Source: Mesostigma viride
Lineage: Eukaryota; Streptophyta; Mesostigmatophyceae; Mesostigmatales; Mesostigmataceae
Assembly: GCA_009746045.1 (NCBI GenBank)
Contig: RPFO01000819.1
Span: forward strand, 64,001 to 124,000
Reading direction: 5' to 3'
DNA: 60,000 bases
In this document: positions 37,901 through 52,900 of the stretch, one piece after another
How positions within the stretch are numbered: the first letter of the stretch is position 1
Layout of the letters: every line of letters starts with the position of its first letter
Notes under the pieces: model-generated
Seen by the model: only the letters and a program-made list of their open reading frames with translations
The model's database searches: none
What the model was told of the DNA's origin: nothing
Program-made: the position numbers and the translations under genes

Positions 37901-40900
37901 ACAGTTGCCGTGGCGGGCGCCTATGATGTGAGCCTTGTGTTGTCAAGCACGGGCACCAACACAGATGCCCTCCAGATGACTGCCAGCGGTGGTGGCTTCC
38001 AGCTGACAGGTGTTTCGCAGCCTTCTGCCATTCAGCTGACTGCCAATGGTGCATCGGATGACCTGACGATGGCGTTGCTGGGGCCCAGGATGCTAGCTTA
38101 GTCTTGTCGAGCGCAGGCACCAACACGGATGCCCTGCAGGTGACTGCCAGCGGTGGTGGCTTCCAGATCTCGGGTGTTTCTCAGTCGTCCACCATCAAGT
38201 TGACCGCTGACGCTGCGTCGGATGACCTGACAGTTGCTGTGGCAGGTGCGTTCGATGTGAGCCTTGTGTTGTCCAGCACGGGCACCAACACGGATGCCCT
38301 CCAGATGACTGCCAGTGGCGGTGGCTTCCAGCTGACAGGTGTTTCGCAGCCGTCCACCATTCAGCTGACTGCCAATGGTGCTGCTGATGACCTGACGGTG
38401 GCATTGCTGGGTGCCCAGGATGCCAGCCTGATCTTGTCAAGTGCAGGCACGAACACGGACGCCCTGCAGGTTACTGCCAGTGCTGGAGGCTTGGTGATGA
38501 CTGCCAGCGGTGGTGGCTTCCAGCTGACGGGCGTTTCCCTGCCTTCCACCATCCAGCTGACTGCCAATGGTGCTGCTGATGACCTGACTGTGGCGGTTGT
38601 GGGTAACCAGGATGTGAGCCTTGTGTTGTCCAGCACAGGCACCAACACAGATGCCCTGCAGGTGACTGCCAGCGGTGGTGGTTTCCAGATCTCGGGTGTT
38701 TCGCAGCCGTCCACCATCAAGTTGACCGCTGACGCTGCATCGGATGACCTGACAGTTGCCGTGGCGGGCGTGTACGATGTGAGCCTCGTGTTGTCCAGCA
38801 CGGGCACCAACACAGATGCCCTCCAGATGACTGCCAGCGGTGGTGGCTTCCAGCTGACAGGTGTTTCGCAGCCTTCTGCCATTCAGCTGACTGCCAATGG
38901 TGCATCGGATGACCTGACGGTGGCGTTGCTGGGTGCCCAGGATGCTAGCTTAGTCTTGTCGAGCGCAGGCACCAACACAGATGCTCTGCAGGTGACTGCC
39001 AGCGGTGGTGGCTTCCAGATCTCGGGTGTTTCTCAGTCGTCCACCATCAAGTTGACCGCTGACGCTGCGTCGGATGACCTGACAGTTGCCGTGGCAGGTG
39101 CGTTCGATGTGAGCCTTGTGTTGTCCAGCACGGGCACCAACACGGATGCCCTCCAGATGACTGCCAGTGGCGGTGGCTTCCAGCTGACAGGTGTTTCGCA
39201 GCCTTCTGCCATTCAGCTGACTGCCAATGGTGCTGCTGATGACCTGACGGTGGCTTTGCTGGGTGCCCAGGATGCCAGCCTGATCTTGTCCAGTGCAGGC
39301 ACGAACACGGACGCCCTGCAGGTTACTGCCAGTGCTGGAGGCTTGGTGATGACTGCCAGCGGTGGTGGCTTCCAGCTGACGGGCGTTTCCCTGCCTTCCA
39401 CCATCCAGTTGACTGCCAATGGTGCTGCAGATGACCTGACGGTGGCTTTGCTTGGTGCCCAGGATGCCAGCCTGGTGTTATCTAGCGCAGGCACCAACAC
39501 GGATGCCCTGCAGGTGACTGCCAGCGGTGGTGGCTTCCAGATCTCCGGTGTTTCACAGCCATCCACCATCAAGTTGACCGCTGACGCTGCATCGGATGAC
39601 CTGACAGTTGCCGTGGCGGGCGCCTATGATGTGAGCCTTGTGTTGTCAAGCACGGGCACCAACACAGATGCCCTCCAGATGACTGCCAGCGGTGGTGGCT
39701 TCCAGCTGACAGGTGTTTCGCAGCCTTCTGCCATTCAGCTGACTGCCAATGGTGCATCGGATGACCTGACGGTGGCTTTGCTGGGTGCCCAGGATGCTAG
39801 CCTGATCTTGTCCAGTGCAGGCACCAACACGGATGCCCTGCAGGTGACTGCCAGTGCTGGAGGCTTGGTGATGACTGCCAGCGGTGGTGGCTTCCAGCTG
39901 ACGGGTGTTTCCCTGCCTTCCACCATCCAGTTGACTGCCGATGGTGCTGCTGATGACCTGACTGTGGCGGTTGTGGGTAACCAGGATGTGAGCCTTGTGT
40001 TGTCCAGCACAGGCACCAACACGGACGCCCTGCAGGTGACTGCCAGTGCTGGAGGCTTGGTGATGACTGCCAGCGGTGGTGGGTTCCAACTGACGGGCGT
40101 TTCCCTGCCTTCCACCATCCAGTTGACTGCCAATGGTGCTGCAGATGACCTGACGGTGGCATTGCTGGGGGCCCAGGATGCCAGCCTGGTGTTGTCCAGC
40201 ACAGGCACCAACACGGATGCCCTGCAGGTGACTGCCAGTGGTGGTGGTTTCCAGGTCTCGGGTGTTTCTCAGCCGTCCACCATCAAGTTGACCGCTGACG
40301 CTGCATCGGATGACCTGACAGTTGCCGTGGCGGGCGCCTATGATGTGAGCCTTGTGTTGTCCAGCACGGGCACCAACACAGATGCCCTCCAGATGACTGC
40401 CAGCGGTGGTGGCTTCCAGCTGACAGGTGTTTCGCAGCCTTCTACCATTCAGCTGACTGCCAACGGTGCTGCAGATGACCTGACGGTGGCGTTGCTGGGT
40501 GCCCAGGATGCTAGCTTAGTCTTGTCGAGCGCAGGCACCAACACAGATGCTCTGCAGGTGACTGCCAGCGGTGGTGGCTTCCAGATCTCGGGTGTTTCTC
40601 AGTCGTCCACCATCAAGTTGACCGCTGACGCTGCGTCCGATGACCTGACAGTTGCCGTGGCAGGTGCGTTCGATGTGAGCCTTGTGTTGTCCAGCACAGG
40701 CACCAACACGGATGCCCTCCAGATGACTGCCAGTGGCGGTGGCTTCCAGCTGACAGGTGTTTCGCAGCCATCCACCATTCAGCTGACTGCCAATGGCGCT
40801 GCTGATGACCTGACGGTGGCATTGCTGGGTGCCCAGGATGCCAGCCTGATCTTGTCAAGTGCAGGCACCAACACGGACGCCCTGCAGGTTACTGCCAGTG

Positions 40901-43900
40901 CTGGAGGCTTGGTGATGACTGCCAGCGGTGGTGGCTTCCAGCTGACGGGCGTTTCCCTGCCTTCCACCATCCAGTTGACTGCCAATGGTGCTGCAGATGA
41001 CCTGACGGTGGCATTGCTGGGTGCCCAGGATGCCAGCCTGGTGTTGTCCAGCGCTGGCACCAACACGGATGCCCTGCAGGTGACTGCCAGCGGTGGTGGT
41101 TTCCAGATCTCGGGCGTTTCTCAGCCGTCCACCATCAAGTTGACCGCTGACGCTGCATCGGATGACCTGACAGTTGCCGTGGCGGGCGCCTATGATGTGA
41201 GCCTTGTGTTGTCAAGCACGGGCACCAACACAGATGCCCTCCAGATGACTGCCAGCGGTGGTGGCTTCCAGCTGACAGGTGTTTCGCAGCCTTCTGCCAT
41301 TCAGCTGACCGCCAATGGTGCATCGGATGACCTGACGGTGGCTTTGCTGGGTGCCCAGGATGCTAGCTTAGTCTTGTCCAGTGCAGGCACCAACACGGAT
41401 GCCCTGCAGGTTACTGCCAGTGCTGGAGGCTTGGTGATGACTGCCAGCGGTGGTGGCTTCCAGCTGACGGGTGTTTCCCTGCCGTCCACCATCCAGTTGA
41501 CTGCCGATGGTGCCGCTGATGACCTGACTGTGGCGGTTGTGGGTAACCAGGATGTGAGCCTTGTGTTGTCCAGCGCTGGCACCAACACGGATGCCCTGCA
41601 GGTGACTGCCAGTGGTGGTGGTTTCCAGGTCTCGGGTGTTTCTCAGCCGTCCACCATCAAGTTGACCGCTGACGCTGCATCGGATGACCTGACAGTTGCC
41701 GTGGCGGGCGCCTATGATGTGAGCCTTGTGTTGTCCAGCACGGGCACCAACACAGATGCCCTCCAGATGACTGCCAGCGGTGGTGGCTTCCAGCTGACAG
41801 GTGTTTCGCAGCCTTCTACCATTCAGCTGACTGCCAACGGTGCTGCAGATGACCTGACAGTGGCTTTGCTTGGTGTCCAGGATGCTAGCTTAGTCTTGTC
41901 GAGCGCAGGCACCAACACAGATGCTCTGCAGGTGACTGCCAGCGGTGGTGGCTTCCAGATCTCGGGTGTTTCTCAGTCGTCCACCATCAAGTTGACCGCT
42001 GACGCTGCGTCGGATGACCTGACAGTTGCCGTGGCAGGTGCGTTCGATGTGAGCCTTGTGTTGTCCAGCACGGGCACCAACACGGATGCCCTCCAGATGA
42101 CTGCCAGTGGCGGTGGCTTCCAGCTGACAGGTGTTTCGCAGCCTTCCACCATCCAGCTGACTGCCAATGGTGCTGCTGATGACCTGATGGTGGCATTGCT
42201 GGGTGCCCAGGATTCCAGCCTGGTGTTGTCTAGCGCTGGCACCAACACGGATGCCCTCCAGATGACTGCCAGTGGTGGTGGCTTCCAGCTGACAGGTGTT
42301 TCGCAGCCGTCCACCATCCAGCTGACTGCCAATGGTGCATCGGATGACCTGACGGTGGCTTTGCTGGGTGCCCAGGATGCCAGCCTGATCTTGTCAAGTG
42401 CAGGCACCAACACGGACGCCCTGCAGGTTACTGCCAGTGCTGGAGGCTTGGTGATGACTGCCAGCGGTGGTGGGTTCCAGCTGACAGGCGTTTCCCTGCC
42501 TTCCACCATCCAGTTGACTGCCAATGATGCTGCAGATGACCTGACGGTGGCATTGCTGGGTGCCCAGGATGCCAGCCTGGTGTTATCTAGCGCAGGCACC
42601 AACACGGATGCCCTGCAGGTGACTGCCAGCGGTGGTGGTTTCCAGATCTCCGGTGTTTCGCAGCCGTCCACCATCAAGTTGACCGCTGACGCTGCATCGG
42701 ATGACCTGACAGTTGCCGTGGCGGGCGCCTATGATGTGAGCCTTGTGTTGTCAAGCACGGGCACCAACACAGATGCCCTCCAGATGACTGCCAGCGGTGG
42801 TGGCTTCCAGCTGACAGGTGTTTCGCAGCCGTCCAGCATTCAGCTGACTGCCAATGGTGCTGCTGATGACCTGACGGTGGCTTTGCTTGGTGCCCAGGAT
42901 GCTAGCTTAGTCTTGTCGAGCGCAGGCACCAACACGGATGCCCTGCAGGTGACTGCCAGCGGTGGTGGCTTCCAGATCTCGGGTGTTTCTCAGTCGTCCA
43001 CCATCAAGTTGACCGCTGACGCTGCATCGGATGACCTGACAGTTGCCGTGGCAGGTGCCTTCGACGTGAGCCTTGTGTTGTCCAGCACGGGCACCAACAC
43101 AGATGCCCTCCAGATGACTGCCAGTGGTGGTGGCTTCCAGCTGACAGGTGTTTCGCAGCCGTCCACCATCCAGCTGACTGCCAATGGTGCATCGGATGAC
43201 CTGACGGTGGCTTTGCTGGGTGCCCAGGATGCCAGCCTGATCTTGTCAAGTGCAGGCACCAACACGGACGCCCTGCAGGTTACTGCCAGTGCTGGAGGCT
43301 TGGTAATGACTGCCAGCGGTGGTGGCTTCCAGCTGACGGGCGTTTCCCTGCCTTCCACCATCCAGTTGACTGCCAATGATGCTGCAGATGACCTGACGGT
43401 GGCATTGCTGGGTGCCCAGGATGCCAGCCTGGTGTTGTCTAGCGCTGGCACCAACACGGATGCCCTGCAGGTGACTGCCAGCGGTGGTGGTTTCCAGATC
43501 TCGGGCGTTTCTCAGTCGTCCACCATCAAGTTGACCGCTGACGCTGCATCGGATGACCTGACAGTTGCCGTGGCGGGCGCCTATGATGTGAGCCTTGTGT
43601 TGTCAAGCACGGGCACCAACACAGATGCCCTCCAGATGACTGCCAGCGGTGGTGGCTTCCAGCTGACAGGTGTTTCGCAGCCTTCTGCCATTCAGCTGAC
43701 TGCCAATGGTGCATCGGATGACCTGACGATGGCGTTGCTGGGTGCCCAGGATGCTAGCTTAGTCTTGTCGAGCGCAGGCACCAACACGGATGCCCTGCAG
43801 GTGACTGCCAGCGGTGGTGGCTTCCAGATCTCGGGTGTTTCTCAGTCGTCCACCATCAAGTTGACCGCTGACGCTGCGTCGGATGACCTGACAGTTGCTG

Positions 43901-46900
43901 TGGCAGGTGCGTTCGATGTGAGCCTTGTGTTGTCCAGCACGGGCACCAACACGGATGCCCTCCAGATGACTGCCAGTGGCGGTGGCTTCCAGCTGACAGG
44001 TGTTTCGCAGCCGTCCACCATTCAGCTGACTGCCAATGGTGCTGCTGATGACCTGACGGTGGCATTGCTGGGTGCCCAGGATGCCAGCCTGATCTTGTCA
44101 AGTGCAGGCACGAACACGGACGCCCTGCAGGTTACTGCCAGTGCTGGAGGCTTGGTGATGACTGCCAGCGGTGGTGGCTTCCAGCTGACGGGCGTTTCCC
44201 TGCCTTCCACCATCCAGCTGACTGCCAATGGTGCTGCTGATGACCTGACTGTGGCGGTTGTGGGTAACCAGGATGTGAGCCTTGTGTTGTCCAGCACAGG
44301 CACCAACACAGATGCCCTGCAGGTGACTGCCAGCGGTGGTGGTTTCCAGATCTCGGGTGTTTCGCAGCCGTCCACCATCAAGTTGACCGCTGACGCTGCA
44401 TCGGATGACCTGACAGTTGCCGTGGCGGGCGTGTACGATGTGAGCCTCGTGTTGTCCAGCACGGGCACCAACACAGATGCCCTCCAGATGACTGCCAGCG
44501 GTGGTGGCTTCCAGCTGACAGGTGTTTCGCAGCCTTCTGCCATTCAGCTGACTGCCAATGGTGCATCGGATGACCTGACGGTGGCGTTGCTGGGTGCCCA
44601 GGATGCTAGCTTAGTCTTGTCGAGCGCAGGCACCAACACAGATGCTCTGCAGGTGACTGCCAGCGGTGGTGGCTTCCAGATCTCGGGTGTTTCTCAGTCG
44701 TCCACCATCAAGTTGACCGCTGACGCTGCGTCGGATGACCTGACAGTTGCCGTGGCAGGTGCGTTCGATGTGAGCCTTGTGTTGTCCAGCACGGGCACCA
44801 ACACGGATGCCCTCCAGATGACTGCCAGTGGCGGTGGCTTCCAGCTGACAGGTGTTTCGCAGCCTTCTGCCATTCAGCTGACTGCCAATGGTGCTGCTGA
44901 TGACCTGACGGTGGCTTTGCTGGGTGCCCAGGATGCCAGCCTGATCTTGTCCAGTGCAGGCACGAACACGGACGCCCTGCAGGTTACTGCCAGTGCTGGA
45001 GGCTTGGTGATGACTGCCAGCGGTGGTGGCTTCCAGCTGACGGGCGTTTCCCTGCCTTCCACCATCCAGTTGACTGCCAATGGTGCTGCAGATGACCTGA
45101 CGGTGGCTTTGCTTGGTGCCCAGGATGCCAGCCTGGTGTTATCTAGCGCAGGCACCAACACGGATGCCCTGCAGGTGACTGCCAGCGGTGGTGGCTTCCA
45201 GATCTCCGGTGTTTCACAGCCATCCACCATCAAGTTGACCGCTGACGCTGCATCGGATGACCTGACAGTTGCCGTGGCGGGCGCCTATGATGTGAGCCTT
45301 GTGTTGTCAAGCACGGGCACCAACACAGATGCCCTCCAGATGACTGCCAGCGGTGGTGGCTTCCAGCTGACAGGTGTTTCGCAGCCTTCTGCCATTCAGC
45401 TGACTGCCAATGGTGCATCGGATGACCTGACGGTGGCTTTGCTGGGTGCCCAGGATGCTAGCCTGATCTTGTCCAGTGCAGGCACCAACACGGATGCCCT
45501 GCAGGTGACTGCCAGTGCTGGAGGCTTGGTGATGACTGCCAGCGGTGGTGGCTTCCAGCTGACGGGTGTTTCCCTGCCTTCCACCATCCAGTTGACTGCC
45601 GATGGTGCTGCTGATGACCTGACTGTGGCGGTTGTGGGTAACCAGGATGTGAGCCTTGTGTTGTCCAGCACAGGCACCAACACGGACGCCCTGCAGGTGA
45701 CTGCCAGTGCTGGAGGCTTGGTGATGACTGCCAGCGGTGGTGGGTTCCAACTGACGGGCGTTTCCCTGCCTTCCACCATCCAGTTGACTGCCAATGGTGC
45801 TGCAGATGACCTGACGGTGGCATTGCTGGGGGCCCAGGATGCCAGCCTGGTGTTGTCCAGCACAGGCACCAACACGGATGCCCTGCAGGTGACTGCCAGT
45901 GGTGGTGGTTTCCAGGTCTCGGGTGTTTCTCAGCCGTCCACCATCAAGTTGACCGCTGACGCTGCATCGGATGACCTGACAGTTGCCGTGGCGGGCGCCT
46001 ATGATGTGAGCCTTGTGTTGTCCAGCACGGGCACCAACACAGATGCCCTCCAGATGACTGCCAGCGGTGGTGGCTTCCAGCTGACAGGTGTTTCGCAGCC
46101 TTCTACCATTCAGCTGACTGCCAACGGTGCTGCAGATGACCTGACGGTGGCGTTGCTGGGTGCCCAGGATGCTAGCTTAGTCTTGTCGAGCGCAGGCACC
46201 AACACAGATGCTCTGCAGGTGACTGCCAGCGGTGGTGGCTTCCAGATCTCGGGTGTTTCTCAGTCGTCCACCATCAAGTTGACCGCTGACGCTGCGTCCG
46301 ATGACCTGACAGTTGCCGTGGCAGGTGCGTTCGATGTGAGCCTTGTGTTGTCCAGCACAGGCACCAACACGGATGCCCTCCAGATGACTGCCAGTGGCGG
46401 TGGCTTCCAGCTGACAGGTGTTTCGCAGCCATCCACCATTCAGCTGACTGCCAATGGCGCTGCTGATGACCTGACGGTGGCATTGCTGGGTGCCCAGGAT
46501 GCCAGCCTGATCTTGTCAAGTGCAGGCACCAACACGGACGCCCTGCAGGTTACTGCCAGTGCTGGAGGCTTGGTGATGACTGCCAGCGGTGGTGGCTTCC
46601 AGCTGACGGGCGTTTCCCTGCCTTCCACCATCCAGTTGACTGCCAATGGTGCTGCAGATGACCTGACGGTGGCATTGCTGGGTGCCCAGGATGCCAGCCT
46701 GGTGTTGTCCAGCGCTGGCACCAACACGGATGCCCTGCAGGTGACTGCCAGCGGTGGTGGTTTCCAGATCTCGGGCGTTTCTCAGCCGTCCACCATCAAG
46801 TTGACCGCTGACGCTGCATCGGATGACCTGACAGTTGCCGTGGCGGGCGCCTATGATGTGAGCCTTGTGTTGTCAAGCACGGGCACCAACACAGATGCCC

Positions 46901-49900
46901 TCCAGATGACTGCCAGCGGTGGTGGCTTCCAGCTGACAGGTGTTTCGCAGCCTTCTGCCATTCAGCTGACCGCCAATGGTGCATCGGATGACCTGACGGT
47001 GGCTTTGCTGGGTGCCCAGGATGCTAGCTTAGTCTTGTCCAGTGCAGGCACCAACACGGATGCCCTGCAGGTTACTGCCAGTGCTGGAGGCTTGGTGATG
47101 ACTGCCAGCGGTGGTGGCTTCCAGCTGACGGGTGTTTCCCTGCCGTCCACCATCCAGTTGACTGCCGATGGTGCCGCTGATGACCTGACTGTGGCGGTTG
47201 TGGGTAACCAGGATGTGAGCCTTGTGTTGTCCAGCACAGGCACCAACACGGACGCCCTGCAGGTGACTGCCAGTGCTGGAGGCTTGGTGATGACTGCCAG
47301 CGGTGGTGGCTTCCAACTGACGGGTGTTTCCCTGCCGTCAACCATCCAGTTGACTGCCAATGGTGCTGCTGATGACCTGACGGTAGCGTTGCTGGGTGCC
47401 CAGGATGCCAGCCTGGTCTTGTCGAGCGCAGGCACCAACACAGATGCTCTGCAGGTGACTGCCAGCGGTGGTGGCTTCCAGATCTCGGGTGTTTCTCAGT
47501 CGTCCACCATCAAGTTGACCGCTGACGCTGCGTCGGATGACCTGACAGTTGCCGTGGCAGGTGCGTTCGATGTGAGCCTTGTGTTGTCCAGCACGGGCAC
47601 CAACACGGATGCCCTCCAGATGACTGCCAGTGGCGGTGGCTTCCAGCTGACAGGTGTTTCGCAGCCGTCCACCATTCAGCTGACTGCCAATGGTGCTGCT
47701 GATGACCTGACGGTGGCTTTGCTGGGTGCCCAGGATGCCAGCCTGATCTTGTCCAGTGCAGGCACCAACACGGACGCCCTGCAGGTTACTGCCAGTGCTG
47801 GAGGCTTGGTGATGACTGCCAGCGGTGGTGGCTTCCAGCTGACGGGTGTTTCCCTGCCGTCTAACATTCAGTTGACTGCCAATGGTGCTGCAGATGACCT
47901 GACGGTGGCGTTGCTGGGTGCCCAGGATGCCAGCCTGGTGTTGTCCAGCGCTGGCACCAACACGGATGCCCTGCAGGTGACTGCCAGCGGTGGTGGCTTC
48001 CAGATCTCGGGCGTTTCTCAGCCGTCCACCATCAAGTTGACCGCTGATGCTGCATCGGATGACCTGACAGTTGCCGTGGCAGGTGCATTGGATGTGAGCC
48101 TTGTGTTGTCAAGCACGGGCACCAACACAGATGCCCTCCAGATGACTGCCAGCGGTGGTGGCTTCCAGCTGACAGGTGTTTCGCAGCCTTCTGCCATTCA
48201 GCTTACTGCCAACGGTGCTGCTGATGACCTGACAGTGGCTTTGCTTGGTGTCCAGGATGCTAGCTTAGTCTTGTCGAGCGCAGGCACGAACACAGATGCC
48301 CTGCAGGTGACTGCCAGCGGTGGTGGCTTCCAGATCTCGGGTGTTTCTCAGTCGTCCACCATCAAGTTGACCGCTGACGCTGCGTCGGATGACCTGACAG
48401 TTGCCGTGGCAGGTGCGTTCGATGTGAGCCTTGTGTTGTCCAGCACGGGCACCAACACGGATGCCCTCCAGATGACTGCCAGTGGCGGTGGCTTCCAGCT
48501 GACAGGTGTTTCGCAGCCGTCCACCATTCAGCTGACTGCCAATGGTGCTGCTGATGACCTGACGGTGGCTTTGCTGGGTGCCCAGGATGCCAGCCTGATC
48601 TTGTCAAGTGCAGGCACCAACACGGACGCCCTGCAGGTTACTGCCAGTGCTGGAGGCTTGGTGATGACTGCCAGCGGTGGTGGCTTCCAGCTGACGGGCG
48701 TTTCCCTGCCTTCCACCATCCAGTTGACTGCCAATGGTGCTGCAGATGACCTGACGGTGGCATTGCTGGGTGCCCAGGATGCCAGCCTGGTGTTATCTAG
48801 CGCAGGCACCAACACGGATGCCCTGCAGGTGACTGCCAGCGGTGGTGGTTTCCAGATCTCGGGCGTTTCTCAGTCGTCCACCATCAAGTTGACCGCTGAC
48901 GCTGCATCGGATGACCTGACAGTTGCCGTGGCGGGCGCCTATGATGTGAGCCTTGTGTTGTCCAGCACGGGCACCAACACAGATGCCCTCCAGATGACTG
49001 CCAGCGGTGGTGGCTTCCAGCTGACAGGTGTTTCGCAGCCTTCTGCCATTCAGCTGACCGCCAATGGTGCATCGGATGACCTGACGGTGGCTTTGCTGGG
49101 TGCCCAGGATGCTAGCTTAGTCTTGTCCAGTGCAGGCACCAACACGGATGCCCTGCAAGTGACTGCCAGTGCTGGAGGCTTGGTGATGACTGCCAGCGGT
49201 GGTGGTTTCCAGCTGACGGGCGTTTCCCTGCCGTCCACCATCCAGTTGACTGCCGATGGTGCCGCTGATGACCTGACTGTGGCGGTTGTGGGCAACCAGG
49301 ATGTGAGCCTTGTGTTGTCCAGCACAGGCACCAACACGGATGCCCTGCAGGTGACTGCCAGTGCTGGAGGCTTGGTGATGACTGCCAGCGGTGGTGGCTT
49401 CCAACTGACGGGTGTTTCACTGCCTTCAACCATCCAGTTGACTGCCAATGGTGCATCGGATGACCTGACGGTAGCGTTGCTGGGTGCCCAGGATTCCAGC
49501 CTGGTCTTGTCGAGCGCAGGCACCAACACAGATGCTCTGCAGGTGACTGCCAGCGGTGGTGGCTTCCAGATCTCGGGTGTTTCTCAGTCGTCCACCATCA
49601 AGTTGACCGCTGACGCTGCGTCGGATGACCTGACAGTTGCCGTGGCAGGTGCGTTCGATGTGAGCCTTGTGTTGTCCAGCACGGGCACCAACACGGATGC
49701 CCTCCAGATGACTGCCAGCGGTGGTGGCTTCCAGCTGACAGGTGTTTCGCAGCCGTCCACCATTCAGCTGACTGCCAATGGTGCTGCTGATGACCTGACG
49801 GTGGCGTTGCTGGGTGCCCAGGATGCCAGCCTGATCTTGTCAAGTGCAGGCACGAACACGGATGCCCTGCAGGTTACTGCCAGTGCTGGAGGCTTGGTGA

Positions 49901-52900
49901 TGACTGCCAGCGGTGGTGGCTTCCAGCTGACGGGTGTTTCCCTGCCTTCCACCATCCAGTTGACTGCCAATGGTGCTGCTGATGACCTGACGGTGGCATT
50001 GCTGGGTGCCCAGGATGCCAGCCTGGTGTTGTCCAGCGCTGGCACCAACACGGATGCCCTGCAGGTGACTGCCAGCGGCGGTGGCTTCCAGATCTCGGGC
50101 GTTTCTCAGCCATCCACCATCAAGTTGACCGCTGATGCTGCATCCGATGACCTGACAGTTGCTGTGGCAGGTGCATTCGATGTGAGCCTTGTGTTGTCAA
50201 GCACGGGCACCAACACAGATGCCCTCCAGATGACTGCCAGCGGTGGTGGCTTCCAGCTGACAGGTGTTTCGCAGCCTTCTGCCATTCAGCTTACTGCCAA
50301 CGGTGCTGCTGATGACCTGACGGTGGCTTTGCTGGGTGCCCAGGATGCTAGCTTAGTCTTGTCGAGCTCAGGCACGAACACAGATGCCCTGCAGGTGACT
50401 GCCAGCGGTGGTGGCTTCCAGATCTCGGGTGTTTCTCAGTCGTCCACCATCAAGTTGACCGCTGACGCTGCGTCGGATGACCTGACAGTTGCCGTGGCAG
50501 GTGCGTTCGATGTGAGCCTTGTGTTGTCAAGCACGGGCACCAACACAGATGCCCTCCAGATGACTGCCAGCGGCGGTGGCTTCCAGCTGACAGGTGTTTC
50601 GCAGCCCTCTGCCATTCAGCTGACCGCCAATGGTGCTGCTGATGACCTGACGGTGGCTTTGCTGGGTGCCCAGGATGCTAGCTTAGTCTTGTCCAGTGCA
50701 GGCACCAACACGGATGCCCTGCAGGTGACTGCCAGTGCTGGAGGCTTGGTGATGACTGCCAGCGGTGGTGGCTTCCAGCTGACGGGCGTTTCCCTGCCTT
50801 CCACCATCCAGTTGACTGCCGATGGTGCCGCTGATGACCTGACTGTGGCGGTTGTGGGCAACCAGGATGTGAGCCTTGTGTTGTCCAGCACAGGCACCAA
50901 CACGGATGCCCTGCAGGTGACTGCCAGTGCTGGAGGCTTGGTGATGACTGCCAGCGGTGGTGGCTTCCAACTGACGGGTGTTTCACTGCCTTCCACCATC
51001 CAGTTGACTGCCAATGGTGCTGGTGATGACCTGACGGTAGCGTTGCTGGGTGCCCAGGATGCCAGCCTGGTGTTGTCCAGCGCAGGCACCAACACAGATG
51101 CTCTGCAGGTGACTGCCAGCGGTGGTGGCTTCCAGATCTCGGGTGTTTCTCAGCCGTCCACCATCAAGTTGACCGCTGACGCTGCGTCTGATGACCTGAC
51201 AGTTGCCGTGGCAGGTGCGTTCGATGTGAGCCTTGTGTTGTCAAGCACGGGCACCAACACGGATGCCCTCCAGATGACTGCCAGTGGCGGTGGCTTCCAG
51301 CTGACAGGTGTTTCTCAGCCGTCCACCATTCAGCTGACTGCCAATGGTGCTGCTGATGACCTGACGGTGGCTTTGCTGGGTGCCCAGGATGCCAGCCTGA
51401 TCTTGTCAAGTGCAGGCACCAATACGGACGCCCTGCAGGTGACTGCCAGTGCTGGAGGCTTGGTGATGACTGCCAGTGGCGGTGGCTTCCAACTGACGGG
51501 TGTTTCACTACCTTCCACCATCCAGTTGACTGCCAATGGTGCATCGGATGACCTGACGGTGGCGTTGTTGGGTGCCCAGGACGCCAGCCTGGTGTTATCC
51601 AGCGCAGGCACTAACACAGATGCCCTGCAGGTGACTGCCAGCGGCGGTGGCTTCCAGATCTCGGGTGTTTCTCAGCCGTCCACCATCAAGATGACCGCTG
51701 ACGCTGCATCGGATGACCTGACAGTTGCTGTGGCGGGTGCATATGATGTGAGCCTCGTGTTGTCAAGCACGGGCACCAACACGGATGCCCTGCAGATGAC
51801 TGCCAGTGGCGGTGGTTTCCAGATCTCGGGTGTTTCTCAGCCGTCCACCATCCAGCTGACTGCCAATGGTGCTGCTGATGACCTGACGGTGGCTTTGCTG
51901 GGTGCCCAGGATGCTAGCTTAGTCTTGTCCAGTGCAGGCACCAACACGGATGCCCTGCAAGTGACTGCCAGTGCTGGAGGCTTGGTGATGACTGCCAGCG
52001 GTGGTGGCTTCCAGCTGACGGGCGTTTCCCTGCCCTCTACGATCCAGTTGTCTGCAGATGGTGCTGCTGATGACCTGACTGTGGCGGTTGTGGGTAACCA
52101 GGATGTAAGCCTTGTGTTGTCCAGCACAGGCACCAACACGGATGCCCTGCAAGTGACTGCCAGTGCTGGAGGCTTGGTGATGACTGCCAGCGGTGGTGGC
52201 TTCCAGCTGACGGGCGTTTCCCTGCCCTCTACGATCCAGTTGTCTGCAGATGGTGCTGCTGATGACCTGACTGTGGCGGTTGTGGGTAACCAGGATGTAA
52301 GCCTTGTGTTGTCCAGCACAGGCACCAACACGGACGCCCTGCAGGTGACTGCCAGTGCTGGAGGCTTGGTGATGACTGCCAGCGGTGGTGGCTTCCAGCT
52401 GACGGGTGTTTCCCTGCCCTCTACCATCCAGCTGACTGCCAATGGTGCATCGGATGACCTGACGGTGGCGTTGCTGGGTGCCCAGGATGCCAGCCTTGTG
52501 TTGTCGAGTGCAGGCACCAACACAGATGCCCTGCAGGTGACTGCCAGCGGTGGTGGTTTCCAGATCTCAGGTGTTTCGCAGCCGTCCACCATCAAGTTGA
52601 CCGCTGACGCTGCGTCGGATGACCTGACAGTTGCTGTGGCAGGCGCGTATGATGTGAGTCTAGTGTTGTCCAGCACAGGCACCAACACGGATGCCCTGCA
52701 GATGACTGCCAGTGGCGGTGGCTTCCAGCTGACAGGTGTTTCACAGCCGTCCACCATCCAGCTGACTGCCAATGGTGCTGCTGATGACTTGACTGTGGCG
52801 GTTTTGGGTGCCCAGGATGCTAGCCTGATCTTGTCCAGTGCAGGCACGAACACGGATGCCCTGCAGGTTACTGCCAGTGCTGGAGGCTTGGTGATGACTG

